Positions 17,927 to 28,218 are shown, counted from the stretch's first letter. The stretch is DNA of 44,647 nt from Acidobacteriota bacterium (GCA_016871055.1 VFZW01000009.1:1-44647), one strand, 5' to 3'. The notes: generated by a model not told the origin, from the sequence alone. Numbers and translations are program-made.

Positions 17927-18718
17927 ATGATCCGCCGTTTCTCCATTCTGCTGTTGACCGCCGCGAGCCTCCTGCTTGCGCAGATCAACCAGATGCCGTC
18001 GGAACTCGAAGGAGTCGACGTTGAGGAGAAGCTTGGTGCGCAGGTCGACGGTTCGCTCGAATTTATCAACGAGGCCGGCCGGCCGGTCCGTTTGGATTCG
18101 TTCTTCAATCAGGGACGTCCCGTCGTTCTCAATTTCGTCTACTATGAGTGCCCAATGTTGTGCTCGCGCGTTCTGAACGGCGTGACATCGAGCATCCGAG
18201 AAATCCCCTGGACTCCCGGTAAAGAGTACGAATTGCTGACGATCTCAATCAGCCCCCGCGAGACCTTTGAACTCGCCGCCGCCAAAAAGCAGGGATACCT
18301 TTCGAAGTTCGACCGGCCCGCGCCGGGCTGGCATTTTCTGGCCGATCATCGGGACGCGGCCAAGAAGCTTGCGACGCAGGTCGGCTACGGTTACAAATGG
18401 GACAAGTCGCGCGACATGTTCGCCCACGCCTCGGCATTGGTGTTGCTGACACCGCAAGGTAAGGTCGCGCGATATCTCTACGGCATTCAATTCAAAGCCT
18501 TCGATCTACGGCTCGGACTGACCGAAGCATCGGAGGGAAAGATGGCCAGCGGCAAGATGGAAAAAATGCTGCTGTGGTGTTATCAGTACGACCCCAACGC
18601 GAAGAGTTATGTGATGGCCGCTCGGAACATCATGCGCGCCGGCGGGGCGATTACGATATTGGTCCTCGGGTTTTCGCTGGTCAGGCTGATCCGGCAGGAC
18701 AAGGAGCGGCATTCCTAA
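17927..18718 (+). CDS. SCO1/SenC-type copper chaperone
   Basis: A 263-residue thioredoxin-like protein. A signal peptide (about 1-18) is followed by the copper-binding CPMLC (C75, C79) and the third ligand H167 in DMFAHAS. A C-terminal membrane helix (about 236-256) anchors it. SCO proteins deliver copper to the CuA centre of oxidase subunit II, which is the next gene. It lies two bases after the small membrane protein, within the same transcript. Confidence 0.93.
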   Translation: MIRRFSILLLTAASLLLAQINQMPSELEGVDVEEKLGAQVDGSLEFINEAGRPVRLDSFFNQGRPVVLNFVYYECPMLCSRVLNGVTSSIREIPWTPGKEYELLTISISPRETFELAAAKKQGYLSKFDRPAPGWHFLADHRDAAKKLATQVGYGYKWDKSRDMFAHASALVLLTPQGKVARYLYGIQFKAFDLRLGLTEASEGKMASGKMEKMLLWCYQYDPNAKSYVMAARNIMRAGGAITILVLGFSLVRLIRQDKERHS

Positions 18719-18728
18719 GGAAGACATT

Positions 18729-19670
18729 ATGAACTGGTTACGTGATTGGATGATGCCCCTGGCGGCAAGCGAGCATGCCAAGAAAGTGGACGATCTCTAT
18801 ATCTTCACTTTTTGGCTGATGCTTGCCTTTTTCATCCTGATTGTCTATCTAACGGTCCTGTTTCCGTTAAAGTACAAACGCAAAAAGGAAGGCGTGATGA
18901 CGATCAACTTCTCGCACAACCTCGCGCTGGAACTCGCCTGGAGCGTCATCCCGCTGATTCTCGTGATCGGTCTATTCTTCTGGGGCTTCAACGACTACGT
19001 CGAGTCGCGCGTTCATCAGAATGACGCCATAGAAGTTCACGTCACCGCTAATAAATGGAACTGGGCCTTCGAGTATCCTGACGGCTCTCGGTCGATCAAG
19101 GCTCTGCATGTTCCGGTCAACAAGCCTGTCCGCCTCATTCTCACCAGTGAAGACGTACTCCACGCGTTCTTCATACCGGCGCTTCGAACGAAAACCGACG
19201 TCATACCCGGCAGGTACGTTGAACTTCCGTTCACCGCTACTGTCGCCGGAAAACACCAGGTATTTTGCGCCGAGTACTGCGGCCGCGGTCACTCCGGAAT
19301 GTTCGCTGAGCTCTACGTCGACACGCCGGAGCAATATGAGACCTTCCTGAAAGAAGGTCCCGAAGAATTCAAGGCCATGCCGCTGGTCGAACTAGGCAAG
19401 TTTACGTACAATGAAGCCGGCTGCAAATCCTGCCATACCATCGACGGTACAAAGAGCGAGGGCCCCAGCTTTAAGAACCTTTGGGGCAAGTCGGAGAAGC
19501 TGCGAGACGGCAGTTCGGTCACCGTCGACGAGAGCTACATCCGCGAGTCGATCCTAAATCCAACGGCCAAGGTCGTCGCCGGCTACGAGCCCGTGATGCC
19601 CTCGTTCCAAGGCTTGTTGCGCGATCGACAGATTCTCGGCGTGATCGAATACATTAAGAGTTTGAAGTAG
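18729..19670 (+). CDS. coxB: caa3 oxidase subunit II with CuA and fused cytochrome c
   Basis: A 313-residue protein with two membrane helices (about 25-46 and 68-88). The cupredoxin domain has the full CuA ligand set: H145, C180, E182, C184, H188 and M191 ([12 protein letters not shown]). A C-terminal haem c domain has CKSCH (C232-H236) and a likely axial M290. The fusion defines a caa3-type enzyme, which takes electrons directly from a cytochrome or from ACIII. AGGAAG precedes ATG 18729. Confidence 0.95.
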   Translation: MNWLRDWMMPLAASEHAKKVDDLYIFTFWLMLAFFILIVYLTVLFPLKYKRKKEGVMTINFSHNLALELAWSVIPLILVIGLFFWGFNDYVESRVHQNDAIEVHVTANKWNWAFEYPDGSRSIKALHVPVNKPVRLILTSEDVLHAFFIPALRTKTDVIPGRYVELPFTATVAGKHQVFCAEYCGRGHSGMFAELYVDTPEQYETFLKEGPEEFKAMPLVELGKFTYNEAGCKSCHTIDGTKSEGPSFKNLWGKSEKLRDGSSVTVDESYIRESILNPTAKVVAGYEPVMPSFQGLLRDRQILGVIEYIKSLK

Positions 19671-19678
19671 GAGAACAC

Positions 19679-21331
19679 ATGGCTGACATCGTCGCAACAC
19701 CAAAATCACAATCTCACGGCGATCATTACGACGTCGATTACTTGAACGACGGCTCGTTGCTGAGCTGGCTCACCACCGTCGATCATAAAAAGCTGGGCGT
19801 GATGTATCTGTGGTCCATCCTCTTCATGTTCTTCCTGGGCGGCGTGTTCGCCCTGTTGGTCCGCCTTGAACTGATGAACCCCGGTCAGACCATCATGACC
19901 GCCGAGCAGTACAACAAAGCCTTCACGCTTCACGGCGCGATCATGGTCTTTCTGGTGATCATCCCATCGATCCCGGCGGCGCTCGGCAATTTCGCGCTTC
20001 CGCTGATGCTCGGCGCTAAAGACGTCGCCTTTCCCCGACTCAATCTGCTGAGTTTCTGGATTTATGTTACCGGCGCCATCATCGCCACCGTGGCCATGGT
20101 CACCGGCGGCGTCGATACCGGCTGGACCTTCTACACGCCTTACTCGACTACCACCGACGGCCCAGTGGCACTGATGACGTTTGCCGCGTTCGTTCTCGGT
20201 TTTTCGTCCATCCTGACGGGCGTCAACTTTGTCGCCACCGTACACAAACTGCGCGCTCCGGGAATGGGCTGGTTCAAGATGCCGCTGTTTGTTTGGGGCA
20301 TTTATGCCACCGCGATTATCCAGGTGCTGGCCACCCCGGTGCTTGCCATCACCTTGCTGCTTCTCATCTTTGAACGACTCTTCGGTGTTGGTGTCTTCGA
20401 TCCGAAGCTGGGCGGCGATCCGGTTCTGTTCCAGCATTTCTTCTGGTTCTACTCGCACCCGGCGGTCTACATTATGATTCTGCCCGGCATGGCGATCATC
20501 TCCGAAGTCATTCCCACGATGTCCCAAAAAGTCTTCTTCGGATACAAAGCCACGGCGTTTTCGAGCGTCGCCATCGCGATCGTCAGCTTCGTCGTTTGGG
20601 GCCATCACATGTTCACGAGCGGCCAGTCGCAACTGGCCGGCGCGATCTTCTCGTTCCTGACCTTCCTGGTGGGCATCCCTTCGGCCATCAAGGTCTTCAA
20701 CTGGATCACGACAATGTACAAGGGGTCGATCTCGCTCGCCGCGCCCATGCTTTATGCCTTGATGTTCCTGATCCTGTTCGGAATTGGCGGATTGACGGGC
20801 ATCTTCCTCGGCACGATGTCGGTCGACATCCACCTGCACGACACCTACTTTGTCGTCGCCCACTTTCACTACGTCATGATGGGTTCGACACTGATCGCCT
20901 TTCTCGCCGGTCTGCACTTCTGGTGGCCCAAGATGTTCGGCCGCATGTACAACGAGCGCGCCGCGCAGATCGCAGCTTTCTTTGTCTTCATCGGCTTTAA
21001 CGCGACATTCTTGCCCCAGTTCCTGCTCGGTAGCCGCGGCATGCCGCGCCGATACTACGACTACCTGCCCGAATTCACGTTCCTGCATCAGGTGTCGACC
21101 GTCGGAAGCTGGCTGCTTGGTCTCGGCTTCGTAATCATGGCCGGCTACCTGTTCGCTTCGCTGCGCAAGAAGATGGACGCGCCGTCGAATCCCTGGCACG
21201 CGCGCACGCTCGACTGGCAGACTTCCTCGCCGCCCATCACGCACAATTTCCACGAAATCCCGGTGCTCAAACAAGGTCCCTACGACTACTTCAAACCGTT
21301 TGAGCCGTCGGTGGAGGGTTATCACGAATGA
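19679..21331 (+). CDS. coxA: caa3 oxidase subunit I, A2-type haem-copper oxygen reductase
   Basis: A 550-residue catalytic subunit with twelve helices. Haem a ligand H85 is in LHGAIMVF, CuB ligands are H260, H309 and H310, and the cross-linked Tyr is Y264. [14 protein letters not shown] segment near residue 384 supplies the haem a3 and second haem a ligands. The motif is FYSHPAVY: the D-channel Glu of A1 enzymes (HPEVY) is Ala, with Tyr-Ser (Y258-S259) before it, as in A2 enzymes such as that of Rhodothermus marinus. AGGAGA precedes the ATG. The stop overlaps coxC as ATGA. Confidence 0.96.
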   Translation: MADIVATPKSQSHGDHYDVDYLNDGSLLSWLTTVDHKKLGVMYLWSILFMFFLGGVFALLVRLELMNPGQTIMTAEQYNKAFTLHGAIMVFLVIIPSIPAALGNFALPLMLGAKDVAFPRLNLLSFWIYVTGAIIATVAMVTGGVDTGWTFYTPYSTTTDGPVALMTFAAFVLGFSSILTGVNFVATVHKLRAPGMGWFKMPLFVWGIYATAIIQVLATPVLAITLLLLIFERLFGVGVFDPKLGGDPVLFQHFFWFYSHPAVYIMILPGMAIISEVIPTMSQKVFFGYKATAFSSVAIAIVSFVVWGHHMFTSGQSQLAGAIFSFLTFLVGIPSAIKVFNWITTMYKGSISLAAPMLYALMFLILFGIGGLTGIFLGTMSVDIHLHDTYFVVAHFHYVMMGSTLIAFLAGLHFWWPKMFGRMYNERAAQIAAFFVFIGFNATFLPQFLLGSRGMPRRYYDYLPEFTFLHQVSTVGSWLLGLGFVIMAGYLFASLRKKMDAPSNPWHARTLDWQTSSPPITHNFHEIPVLKQGPYDYFKPFEPSVEGYHE

Positions 21332-21987
21332 GTTCCGAATCTTACGGGCACGCGGCTGAGCACGCGTTCCGGCAACACCACTTCGTCAACTCCGAGCAGC
21401 AGTTCGATACGTCCAAGCTCGGCATGTGGCTCTTTCTCGCCACCGAAATTCTGATGTTCGGCGGCCTGTTTGTCGGCTTTGGGCTGATGCAGGCCAACTA
21501 TCCGGAAGCCTGGGTCGCCGGGCACCATCACCTGGACCGCATCATGGGCTCGATTAACACCGTGTTCCTGCTGTGTTCCAGTTTCACGATGGTCATGGCC
21601 GTCCACGCTTCGTCCACGAATCAGAAGTCCAAAACGGTCCTCAACCTGCTTGCGACGCTGGCGTTCGCGGGCGGATTCATGGTGATCAAGTATTTCGAGT
21701 ACTCGCACAAATTCCATGAAGGCATCCTCCCGGGCCGCTACTTCAGCTACGCCGGCGGAGGGCCACCCGAACAGGCGATGTTCTTCGGCTTCTATTTCGC
21801 GATGACCGGCATTCACGGCGTCCACGTTCTGATCGGCATGATTCTCATCGCTTGGCTGACGATTCGCGCCCAACGTGGAGAATTTTCAAGCGCGTATTAC
21901 ACGCCTGTCGACTTGATCGGCCTGTACTGGCACTTAGTCGACCTGATCTGGATCTACCTCTTCCCGCTGCTCTACTTGGTGAGCTAG
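21328..21987 (+). CDS. coxC: caa3 oxidase subunit III
   Basis: A 219-residue protein with five membrane helices and the cytochrome oxidase subunit III signatures [29 protein letters not shown] and [17 protein letters not shown]. Subunit III stabilises the proton-pumping core. It overlaps coxA by four bases (ATGA) and precedes coxD by nine. Confidence 0.95.
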   Translation: MSSESYGHAAEHAFRQHHFVNSEQQFDTSKLGMWLFLATEILMFGGLFVGFGLMQANYPEAWVAGHHHLDRIMGSINTVFLLCSSFTMVMAVHASSTNQKSKTVLNLLATLAFAGGFMVIKYFEYSHKFHEGILPGRYFSYAGGGPPEQAMFFGFYFAMTGIHGVHVLIGMILIAWLTIRAQRGEFSSAYYTPVDLIGLYWHLVDLIWIYLFPLLYLVS

Positions 21988-21996
21988 GAGACACGC

Positions 21997-22383
21997 ATGA
22001 GCGAACACGCACACTCTTCCGGCGCCCGCGTTTATGTTCTAACGCTAGTCGCGCTGCTTATCCTCACCGGCATTACGGTTGGGGCGTCCTATATTAACTT
22101 CGGTTCCGCCTCGGCGAACATCATCATCGCGATTGCGATCGCGACGGTGAAGGTGAGTCTGGTGGCGCTTTTCTTCATGCACTTGCGGCACGACAACCCG
22201 CTCAACGCCATCATCTTCATTAGCTCGTTGATCTTTCTCGGCATCTTCCTGGCGTTCCCGCTGATTGATATCCAGTCGCGCGACAAGATCATCCCGAACG
22301 GGCTTCGCGTGCGTGAGCAGGTCGCCGCGCCGAAGCAGGCCGCTCCCGCTGCTCCCGCTCCCGCTGCGCCGGTACACCATTAA
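21997..22383 (+). CDS. coxD: caa3 oxidase subunit IV
   Basis: A 128-residue protein with three membrane helices and the caa3 subunit IV pattern, including KVSLVALFFMHLRHD and a closing helix before DIQSRDK. The C-terminal tail is an Ala/Pro repeat of about 20 residues ending in HH. AGGAGAC precedes ATG 21997. It is the last gene of the respiratory operon. Confidence 0.92.
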   Translation: MSEHAHSSGARVYVLTLVALLILTGITVGASYINFGSASANIIIAIAIATVKVSLVALFFMHLRHDNPLNAIIFISSLIFLGIFLAFPLIDIQSRDKIIPNGLRVREQVAAPKQAAPAAPAPAAPVHH

Positions 22384-22549
22384 CAGCGGAACCGTTTAAC
22401 TGTAGCCGCCATACTCCTGGTATGCGCGATGCCTTGGTTTTCGATTGTCTGTGCGCCATCGGCGAAGTCCTACTGGCCGTTGGAACGGCCCTGTAAATAA
22501 CCAGGAAGAAACCCGCCTCGAGCCCCGTCTAGCCAGATGAGTGCAACAA
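22384..22549. other. non-coding gap after the respiratory operon, with inverted repeats
   Basis: No gene is seen here. GGCCGTT (22475-22481) and AACGGCC (22484-22490) form a perfect repeat, effectively a 6-bp stem with a 4-base loop. CATAC (22410-22414) and GTATG (22420-22424) form a weaker hairpin. Neither is followed by a T run. They may end the cox transcript or serve as an operator for the sigma-factor operon that follows. Confidence 0.35.
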
Positions 22550-23062
22550 ATGGCCACCATCGGGCTACCATTAACTGCGGAGCCTCCTCTTCTGCCGCTA
22601 CCGCCGACCTTCCAGGATCTTTACCAGCAGCATTCGGCGACGGTCTATCGAACCGCTCTCCGCGTCACGGGTAATCCCGCCGACGCCGAGGACGTTCTGC
22701 AGACCGTCTTCCTCCGCCTGCTCAATCAAGACGGCATCAACCCCGGCCAGGAGGAGAACTACCTCCGCCGCGCGGCCACCAACGCCTCGATCGACATCAT
22801 CCGCAAGCGCCAGTCGCACAAGGGAAGCGACATCGAGGACGCCCCGCCGCTAACGGCTCCCGCCACCGACGCCTTGCAAAAAGAACGCGTCCGGCGGGCG
22901 CTCGCCAAACTCGATCCCGAGGACGCGCAGCTATTTGTCCTCCGCAATCTCGACGGCTACAGCTACGACGAACTCGCCGATCAATTTCGTATCGAACGCG
23001 GCACCGTCGCCAGCCGCCTGCATCGCATTCGCCAAGACCTACTGAAATTCGTGAACCGCTAG
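22550..23062 (+). CDS. ECF-type RNA polymerase sigma factor
   Basis: A 170-residue sigma-70 family protein with region 2 (FQDLYQQHSATVYRTALRV, NPADAEDVLQTVFLRLL, NYLRRAATNASIDIIRKR) and region 4 (LAKLDPEDAQLFVLRNLDG, YSYDELADQFRIERGTVASR). There is no region 3. I use ATG 22550; GTG 22541 is in frame. It lies ten bases before a zinc-finger/FecR membrane protein, the usual sigma/anti-sigma arrangement, and probably directs its own operon including the two ABC systems. Confidence 0.93.
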   Translation: MATIGLPLTAEPPLLPLPPTFQDLYQQHSATVYRTALRVTGNPADAEDVLQTVFLRLLNQDGINPGQEENYLRRAATNASIDIIRKRQSHKGSDIEDAPPLTAPATDALQKERVRRALAKLDPEDAQLFVLRNLDGYSYDELADQFRIERGTVASRLHRIRQDLLKFVNR

Positions 23063-23072
23063 GAAGACCGCC

Positions 23073-25430
23073 ATGAACGACAAAGAACTCGATCTGATCC
23101 TCGACTCCATGAAAGACGAAGCCGCTTCGGCCGATGTCGCCGCGGCCCAGGCGCGTGTGTGGCAGAAACTGAATCCCTGTGGCCAGTTTCGCGAACAGTT
23201 TGACGCCTACAAAAGCGGTTCGCTGAGCGAAGCCAAACGCCTGCTGATTGACGATCATCTGACCCGGTGCGCCGATTGCCGCCGGGCGTTGCGTGTTTCC
23301 GAAGCGCCGGCGCAAGAAAAAGTCATCGCCATGCCCGCGCGCCGCCAATTCAATGTTCCGCGCTGGGCGATCGCCGCGGGACTCGCCGCCGCCGCGATCT
23401 TCGCTGGCCGCGATCGCCTCGACATCTGGCTCGCTCCCAGCGGTCCGCGCGCGACGGTCAAACAACTCGACGGCACACTTTATGCACATGACGCCAGCAT
23501 TCTCAAGACGGGCGCGGCGCTCAACGAAGGCCAACTGGTGCGCACCGGCGGCGGCACGCGCGCGGTTATCGAACTCGCCGATGGCTCGCTGATGGAAGTC
23601 AACGAGCGCACCGAACTCTATATCAACTCCGCCTGGAGCGGACAGACGGTTCGCTTGCAGCGCGGCGATGTCATCGTCCGGGCAGCCAAACAACGCCGGG
23701 GCTCCCTAAGAGTCATTACGCGCGACGCCGAGGCATCCGTTAAAGGCACTATCTTCACCGTTTCGGCGGGCACGGCCGGGTCGCTGGTCGGCGTCGTCGA
23801 AGGATCGGTCGCCGTTACGCAATCGGGCGGGGAAAAACTGCTTAAGCCCGGCGAACGCACCGCCACCAGTATCGCCCTGGAAAAAGTTAGCGTTCGCGAC
23901 GCCGTGCAATGGAGTTCGGAGAAGGAAAAACACATCGCGCTGCTCGGCGAACTGGCGGTGATCGAAAAACAACTATCGCCTGTCACCGCGCGGGTTGCGG
24001 CCAGTATGATCTCCCGACTCCCCGATCAAACGCAGTTTTACGCCGCGATGCCGAATCTCGGGCCGTCGCTCGACCAAGCGGTCGGATTGATCGAACAACG
24101 CTCGCGGCAGGTCGACGTGCTAAAGGAGTGGTGGACCTCGTCCCGCTCGGGCGAGATGCGCCAGACGGTGGAGCAACTGCGCAGCCTGTCGTCGATGCTC
24201 GGCGAGGAGATCGTCTTCGTGCTGGCCAAGCCGGAGATCCCAGCAGCGCTCGCCGAAGTGAAAGCGGGTCAGGAGGCCGCGCTGCAAGCCAAGCTCACCG
24301 AGCTTCTGCCCGCGCCGGCGAAGTTCAAGATCGTCAACGGCGTTCTGGTTGTCTCGCAAGGCGAGGCGAAGCTGGCGCAGATTCTTGCGCGGCTGGGCAA
24401 AGGCGCCGGCACGCCGTTCGCGAACGAACTTAGCCGCCGGTACGCGCGCGGCGTCGCGTGGATTTTCGGCGCCGATCTCAAGACCATTCCGCAGCGCCTG
24501 CAAGCGGGAGAGAAGGCCAAGTTCTTCGGCGCCGACAACGCGCGCTTCGTGTTTGTCGAACAGCGCGCCGTCAACGGGGTCGAGGAAAACGAGGGTTCGC
24601 TGATTTTCGCCGGACCGCGTAAAGGCGTCGCGTCCTGGATCGCCGCGCCCGGTTCGTCGGGCTCGGCCGAGTATTTGACCAGCGACGCGGTGGTGGCATT
24701 CTCGGCGGCGACGAGGAACCCGAAACAGATCTTCGAGGAGATCCAAACCATGTTCGGCAGCGAACTTGTCAACGACATCGAGGCGCGTGTCGGCGTTTCG
24801 ATCTCGGGCGATCTGGCGGCTTCGCTGGGAACCGATTTCACGATCGCCGTCGAGACGCCGTCGGTTCCGATTCCGGGCTGGATTCTCGCCTACGAGGCCT
24901 ACCGTCCCGAGCAGATCAGCGCGACCTTCAAACGGGTGGCCGACGCCTACAACGCCTCGCTCACACCCGAAGAAGTGGGCCGCAAGTTGACCTACAAGAC
25001 CGAGACCGAAAGCGGCCGCGCGTGGTACTCGTTGTCGATCGGCGGCGAAATGCTTGGCCTGCATTGGACCTTCGACCGCGGCTACTGGCTGCTCGGCATG
25101 GATCGCGGCACTCTCGCTCGCGCCATCCAGACGCGCGCGGGCGGTTTCCCGCTGATTCGCTCAGAGGCCTTCCGTGCGCAGACTCCCGCGCTGGCCGGCG
25201 CGCACGCGTCCGGATTCCTTTGGATGAACATGGCGGGCGCGTCGCAGGTGCCGGGCCTCAGCCAGTATGTCAAAGTGGATGAAACTTCCTTGCTGACTTT
25301 TTCGGGAGAAGCGGAACGAATTCAAGCCGCGTCTCGTACACGCATTGCAGGCGTGCTTTTAGATGTGCTCATGAACGCTGGGGCCAACCCGAAAGCGCTA
25401 CGAAAAACAAAGGTGAAAAAACCGGCATGA
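23073..25430 (+). CDS. giant zinc-finger/FecR-domain membrane protein, putative anti-sigma factor
   Basis: 785 residues in three parts. The cytoplasmic N terminus has a zinc-binding anti-sigma pattern, C36 and H62-x3-C66-x2-C69. A membrane helix at about 96-113 is followed by a FecR domain (about 130-270; RTGGGTRAVIELADGSLMEV, SVKGTIFTV, VVEGSVAVT). A further 500 extracytoplasmic residues loosely recall DUF3352-type proteins (for example ASLGTDFTIAV), but I cannot assign them firmly. It probably holds the upstream sigma factor and releases it on an envelope signal sensed by the large outer domain. AGGAAG precedes ATG 23073. Confidence 0.88.
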   Translation: MNDKELDLILDSMKDEAASADVAAAQARVWQKLNPCGQFREQFDAYKSGSLSEAKRLLIDDHLTRCADCRRALRVSEAPAQEKVIAMPARRQFNVPRWAIAAGLAAAAIFAGRDRLDIWLAPSGPRATVKQLDGTLYAHDASILKTGAALNEGQLVRTGGGTRAVIELADGSLMEVNERTELYINSAWSGQTVRLQRGDVIVRAAKQRRGSLRVITRDAEASVKGTIFTVSAGTAGSLVGVVEGSVAVTQSGGEKLLKPGERTATSIALEKVSVRDAVQWSSEKEKHIALLGELAVIEKQLSPVTARVAASMISRLPDQTQFYAAMPNLGPSLDQAVGLIEQRSRQVDVLKEWWTSSRSGEMRQTVEQLRSLSSMLGEEIVFVLAKPEIPAALAEVKAGQEAALQAKLTELLPAPAKFKIVNGVLVVSQGEAKLAQILARLGKGAGTPFANELSRRYARGVAWIFGADLKTIPQRLQAGEKAKFFGADNARFVFVEQRAVNGVEENEGSLIFAGPRKGVASWIAAPGSSGSAEYLTSDAVVAFSAATRNPKQIFEEIQTMFGSELVNDIEARVGVSISGDLAASLGTDFTIAVETPSVPIPGWILAYEAYRPEQISATFKRVADAYNASLTPEEVGRKLTYKTETESGRAWYSLSIGGEMLGLHWTFDRGYWLLGMDRGTLARAIQTRAGGFPLIRSEAFRAQTPALAGAHASGFLWMNMAGASQVPGLSQYVKVDETSLLTFSGEAERIQAASRTRIAGVLLDVLMNAGANPKALRKTKVKKPA

Positions 25431-25458
25431 GCGTGGTTGCGGAATGGGGAGACCGGCG

Positions 25459-26439
25459 GTGAGCACGGTCGTTGAAATCGAAAATCTGCGCGTATGGCTC
25501 GGGCGCCGCGAGATCCTGAAGGGAATCTCGTGTCGGCTGGGCGTCGCGGGCGCGGGCAAGGCGATCGGTTTGCTCGGCCCGAACGGGGCGGGGAAGTCCA
25601 CGCTGATTCAGACGATGCTCGGCTTTCACGCGCCGGGCGCGGGACGGGCGCGCGTGCTTGGCTTCGACTGCCACACGCAGCCCCGCGAAGTCAAAGCGCG
25701 GATCGGCTACATGCCGGAGAACGACTCGTTTATCGGCAACATGACTGCGGTCGCCTTCATCCGTTTGATGGGGGAACTCTCCGGATTGCCGAAGGCGGCG
25801 GCCCTGGAGAAAGCGCACGAAGTTCTGTTTCATGTCGGGCTGGGCGAGGCGAGGTATCGCGAGGTCGGCACCTACTCGCTGGGCATGAAGCAGATGGCGA
25901 AATTGGCGCAAGCGATCGTGCACGGGCCGGAGTTGGTCATCCTCGACGAACCGACCAACGGTCTCGATCCCTCGGCGCGCCGGCGCATGTTGGATTTGAT
26001 CAAGGAAATGAAGTCGCAGCACGGCATGAGCGTCCTGCTCTGCTCGCACCTGTTGCGCGACGTCGAAGAAGTTTGCGACGAAGTGCTGATCCTGAAAGAC
26101 GGGCTCATTGTGCACCAGTCCGATCTCGAAGCCGAACGCAAGGCCAATCGCCGCTTTGTGCAGCTCGAAGTTTCCGGCGACGACCGCGGACTGTCCGAAG
26201 CGCTGCGCACGGTTGGCGCCGAGGGCATGAGGGAGGCGCCGGGGCAGTGGCGCATCGTGCTGCCGGTGGAAGTCGAGATCGGCGCGTTGTGGCGTATCGC
26301 GGCCTCGCAAGGGCTCGTCGTGCGGCGCATGACGCACGGCCGCGACACGCTCGAAGAGATCTTCCTGAAAGCCGTCGGCCATCTGCGGCCCGCGCCGCCC
26401 ATCGTCCCGCAGGAGGTCCCCGTCCATGGCCGTATATAA
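25459..26439 (+). CDS. ABC transporter ATP-binding protein (export type), first system
   Basis: A 326-residue ATPase. Walker A is GPNGAGKST, signature YSLGMKQM, Walker B LVILDEPTNGLD, and the switch His is in LCSHLL. The C-terminal domain of about 95 residues is typical of ABC-2 export systems (drug, antibiotic or polysaccharide). I chose GTG 25459, which begins the domain after GGGGAG; ATG 25444 adds five residues. The end overlaps the permease start by 14 bases. Confidence 0.9.
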   Translation: MSTVVEIENLRVWLGRREILKGISCRLGVAGAGKAIGLLGPNGAGKSTLIQTMLGFHAPGAGRARVLGFDCHTQPREVKARIGYMPENDSFIGNMTAVAFIRLMGELSGLPKAAALEKAHEVLFHVGLGEARYREVGTYSLGMKQMAKLAQAIVHGPELVILDEPTNGLDPSARRRMLDLIKEMKSQHGMSVLLCSHLLRDVEEVCDEVLILKDGLIVHQSDLEAERKANRRFVQLEVSGDDRGLSEALRTVGAEGMREAPGQWRIVLPVEVEIGALWRIAASQGLVVRRMTHGRDTLEEIFLKAVGHLRPAPPIVPQEVPVHGRI

Positions 26440-27289
26440 GCGCGGTTATCAACGCTACGCGGGCGATCGCACCGGCTACTTGCAGCGGCTGTTGGTGCTG
26501 CCGCGTTTTGCGTGGAGACGGCTTTTGGATCAGAAGCTCGTCACCAGTTTGCTGATGCTCTCGCTGTTCTGGCCGCTTTTGTGCATTCTGTTCATTTACC
26601 TCGCCAATCACTCCGAACTCTGGGCGGGCTTCGCGGGCGGCTTCAAGCGAATCCTTAGCGTCAACGGAAAGTTCTTCGCTGTGTTCATGAACGTGCAGTC
26701 GGTCTTCGCACTGATTCTATCGGCCGTTGTTGGCCCCGGGCTCGTCGCGCCCGATCTTGCCAACAACGCTCTCCCGCTTTACTTCAGCCGCCCGCTCAGT
26801 CTGCGCGACTACATCGCCGCGCGGATGCTCGTGCTGGCCGGCATGCTTTCACTGGTAACGATCATCCCCGGCTTGTTGCTGATGGCGATTCAAGGCGGCA
26901 TGGCGGGATGGGGCTGGTTGTGGGACAACGGCCGTTTGTTCTGGGGCGTTGTGATTGGCTTCGCGATATGGATTGTGATTCTGAGTCTCGTTGCGATGAC
27001 GTGTTCGGCGTACGTGAAGTGGCGCGCTGTCGCGGGCGGATTAGTGCTGGCCTTCTTCTTCGTCGTGGGCGGCGCGGCCGAGATGGTCAACGCGGTGTTC
27101 CGCGTCGACTGGGCCTCGATGTTTAATCCGGGCTTCGCGATCGAGGCGGTGTGGATGGAGTTCCTGGGCGTCGAACTGCCGCCGGAAAAACCCGGCGCGT
27201 ATGAGTGCGCGCTCAGCTTGGGGGCGATGTGCACCGGTCTGCTGTGGATCCTGACGCGCAAGCTGCGTCCGGTGGAGGTGGTGAAGTGA
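26426..27289 (+). CDS. ABC-2 type permease, first system
   Basis: A 287-residue membrane protein with about six helices, beginning with the amphipathic YKRGYQRYAGDRTGY stretch common in such permeases. LPLYFSRPLSLRDYIAARM is a typical ABC-2 motif, in the loop after the second helix. It partners the ATPase before it. The stop overlaps the next start as GTGA. The cargo is unknown. Confidence 0.88.
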   Translation: MAVYKRGYQRYAGDRTGYLQRLLVLPRFAWRRLLDQKLVTSLLMLSLFWPLLCILFIYLANHSELWAGFAGGFKRILSVNGKFFAVFMNVQSVFALILSAVVGPGLVAPDLANNALPLYFSRPLSLRDYIAARMLVLAGMLSLVTIIPGLLLMAIQGGMAGWGWLWDNGRLFWGVVIGFAIWIVILSLVAMTCSAYVKWRAVAGGLVLAFFFVVGGAAEMVNAVFRVDWASMFNPGFAIEAVWMEFLGVELPPEKPGAYECALSLGAMCTGLLWILTRKLRPVEVVK

Positions 27290-28218
27290 GCGCCACTGAG
27301 ATCGTCTTCAACGACGTTTCGAAATTCTACGGTGAAGTGCTCGGCGTCAATCGCGTCGATCTGCGTATTCCGCCCGGTATCACCAGTCTGGTCGGGCCGA
27401 ACGGCTCCGGCAAGACGACGTTGATGAATCTCATGGCGGGTTTGGTGCACGCCAACAACGGCACGTTGAGGGTGCGCGGCATCTCGCCGCGCAATCCGGG
27501 CGAGCTGATGAAGATCCTCGGCTACGCGACGCAGTACGACGCGGCGCCGCGCGGGTCGACCGGTTTCGACTTCGTGCTGGCGGGGCTGTTGTTGCACGGA
27601 TACTCGAAGCCCGACGCGGAGAAGCGCGCGTGGGCCGCGCTGGAGCGCGTGAGCCTTACGCAAGCGGGCAATCGAAAGGTGGCCGCGTATTCCAAGGGCA
27701 TGCGGCAGCGCGTGCGATTGGCGCAGGCGATCGCGCACGATCCTCTGGTGCTCATTCTCGATGAGCCGCTGAACGGGCTTGATCCGCTGGTGCGCGCCGA
27801 GACCATCGCGCTGTTTCGCGAGTACGCCGCCGGCGGCCGCCACGTGATTTTGTCGAGCCATGTGTTGCAGGAGGTCGATGTCTTCAGCGATCAGGTAATC
27901 CTTATTGCCAATGGCATGATCGTCGCCGAAGGACAGATCCGCAATGTGCGCGAAGAGATGACCGAGCACCCGAGCCAATACCTGCTGCAATGCAGGGACG
28001 CCGCGCGCGTGGCGTCGCTGCTGTTCGGTGAAACGCATGTCGTCGAAGCGAAAATCGACGCCGATGGCAAGACGCTTTTGGTGATGACTAAGAACCGCGA
28101 TGCGTTCTCTGCCTCGCTGCAACAGATTGCGCTCTCGGGCGAGGAGATCGAAAGCGTCCTGGCGGCCGACGAAAATGTCGACGCGCTGTATGAGTATCTG
28201 ATCGGAGGCCGCAAATGA
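27286..28218 (+). CDS. ABC transporter ATP-binding protein, second system
   Basis: A 310-residue ATPase from GTG 27286, which overlaps the permease stop (GTGA). Walker A is GPNGSGKTT, signature YSKGMRQR, Walker B LVLILDEPLNGLD, switch His in LSSHVLQEV. The Q-loop is YATQYDA. It has a C-terminal domain of about 90 residues like the first ATPase. It is similar to, but distinct from, the ATPase at 25459, so this operon has two parallel ABC-2 pumps or one four-component machine. Confidence 0.9.
   Translation: MSATEIVFNDVSKFYGEVLGVNRVDLRIPPGITSLVGPNGSGKTTLMNLMAGLVHANNGTLRVRGISPRNPGELMKILGYATQYDAAPRGSTGFDFVLAGLLLHGYSKPDAEKRAWAALERVSLTQAGNRKVAAYSKGMRQRVRLAQAIAHDPLVLILDEPLNGLDPLVRAETIALFREYAAGGRHVILSSHVLQEVDVFSDQVILIANGMIVAEGQIRNVREEMTEHPSQYLLQCRDAARVASLLFGETHVVEAKIDADGKTLLVMTKNRDAFSASLQQIALSGEEIESVLAADENVDALYEYLIGGRK

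Noticed and set aside
19706-21325. Minus-strand open frame of 539 residues opposite coxA
   Set aside because: Composition is charged and low in hydrophobic residues, with no domain; coxA motifs are complete on the other strand.
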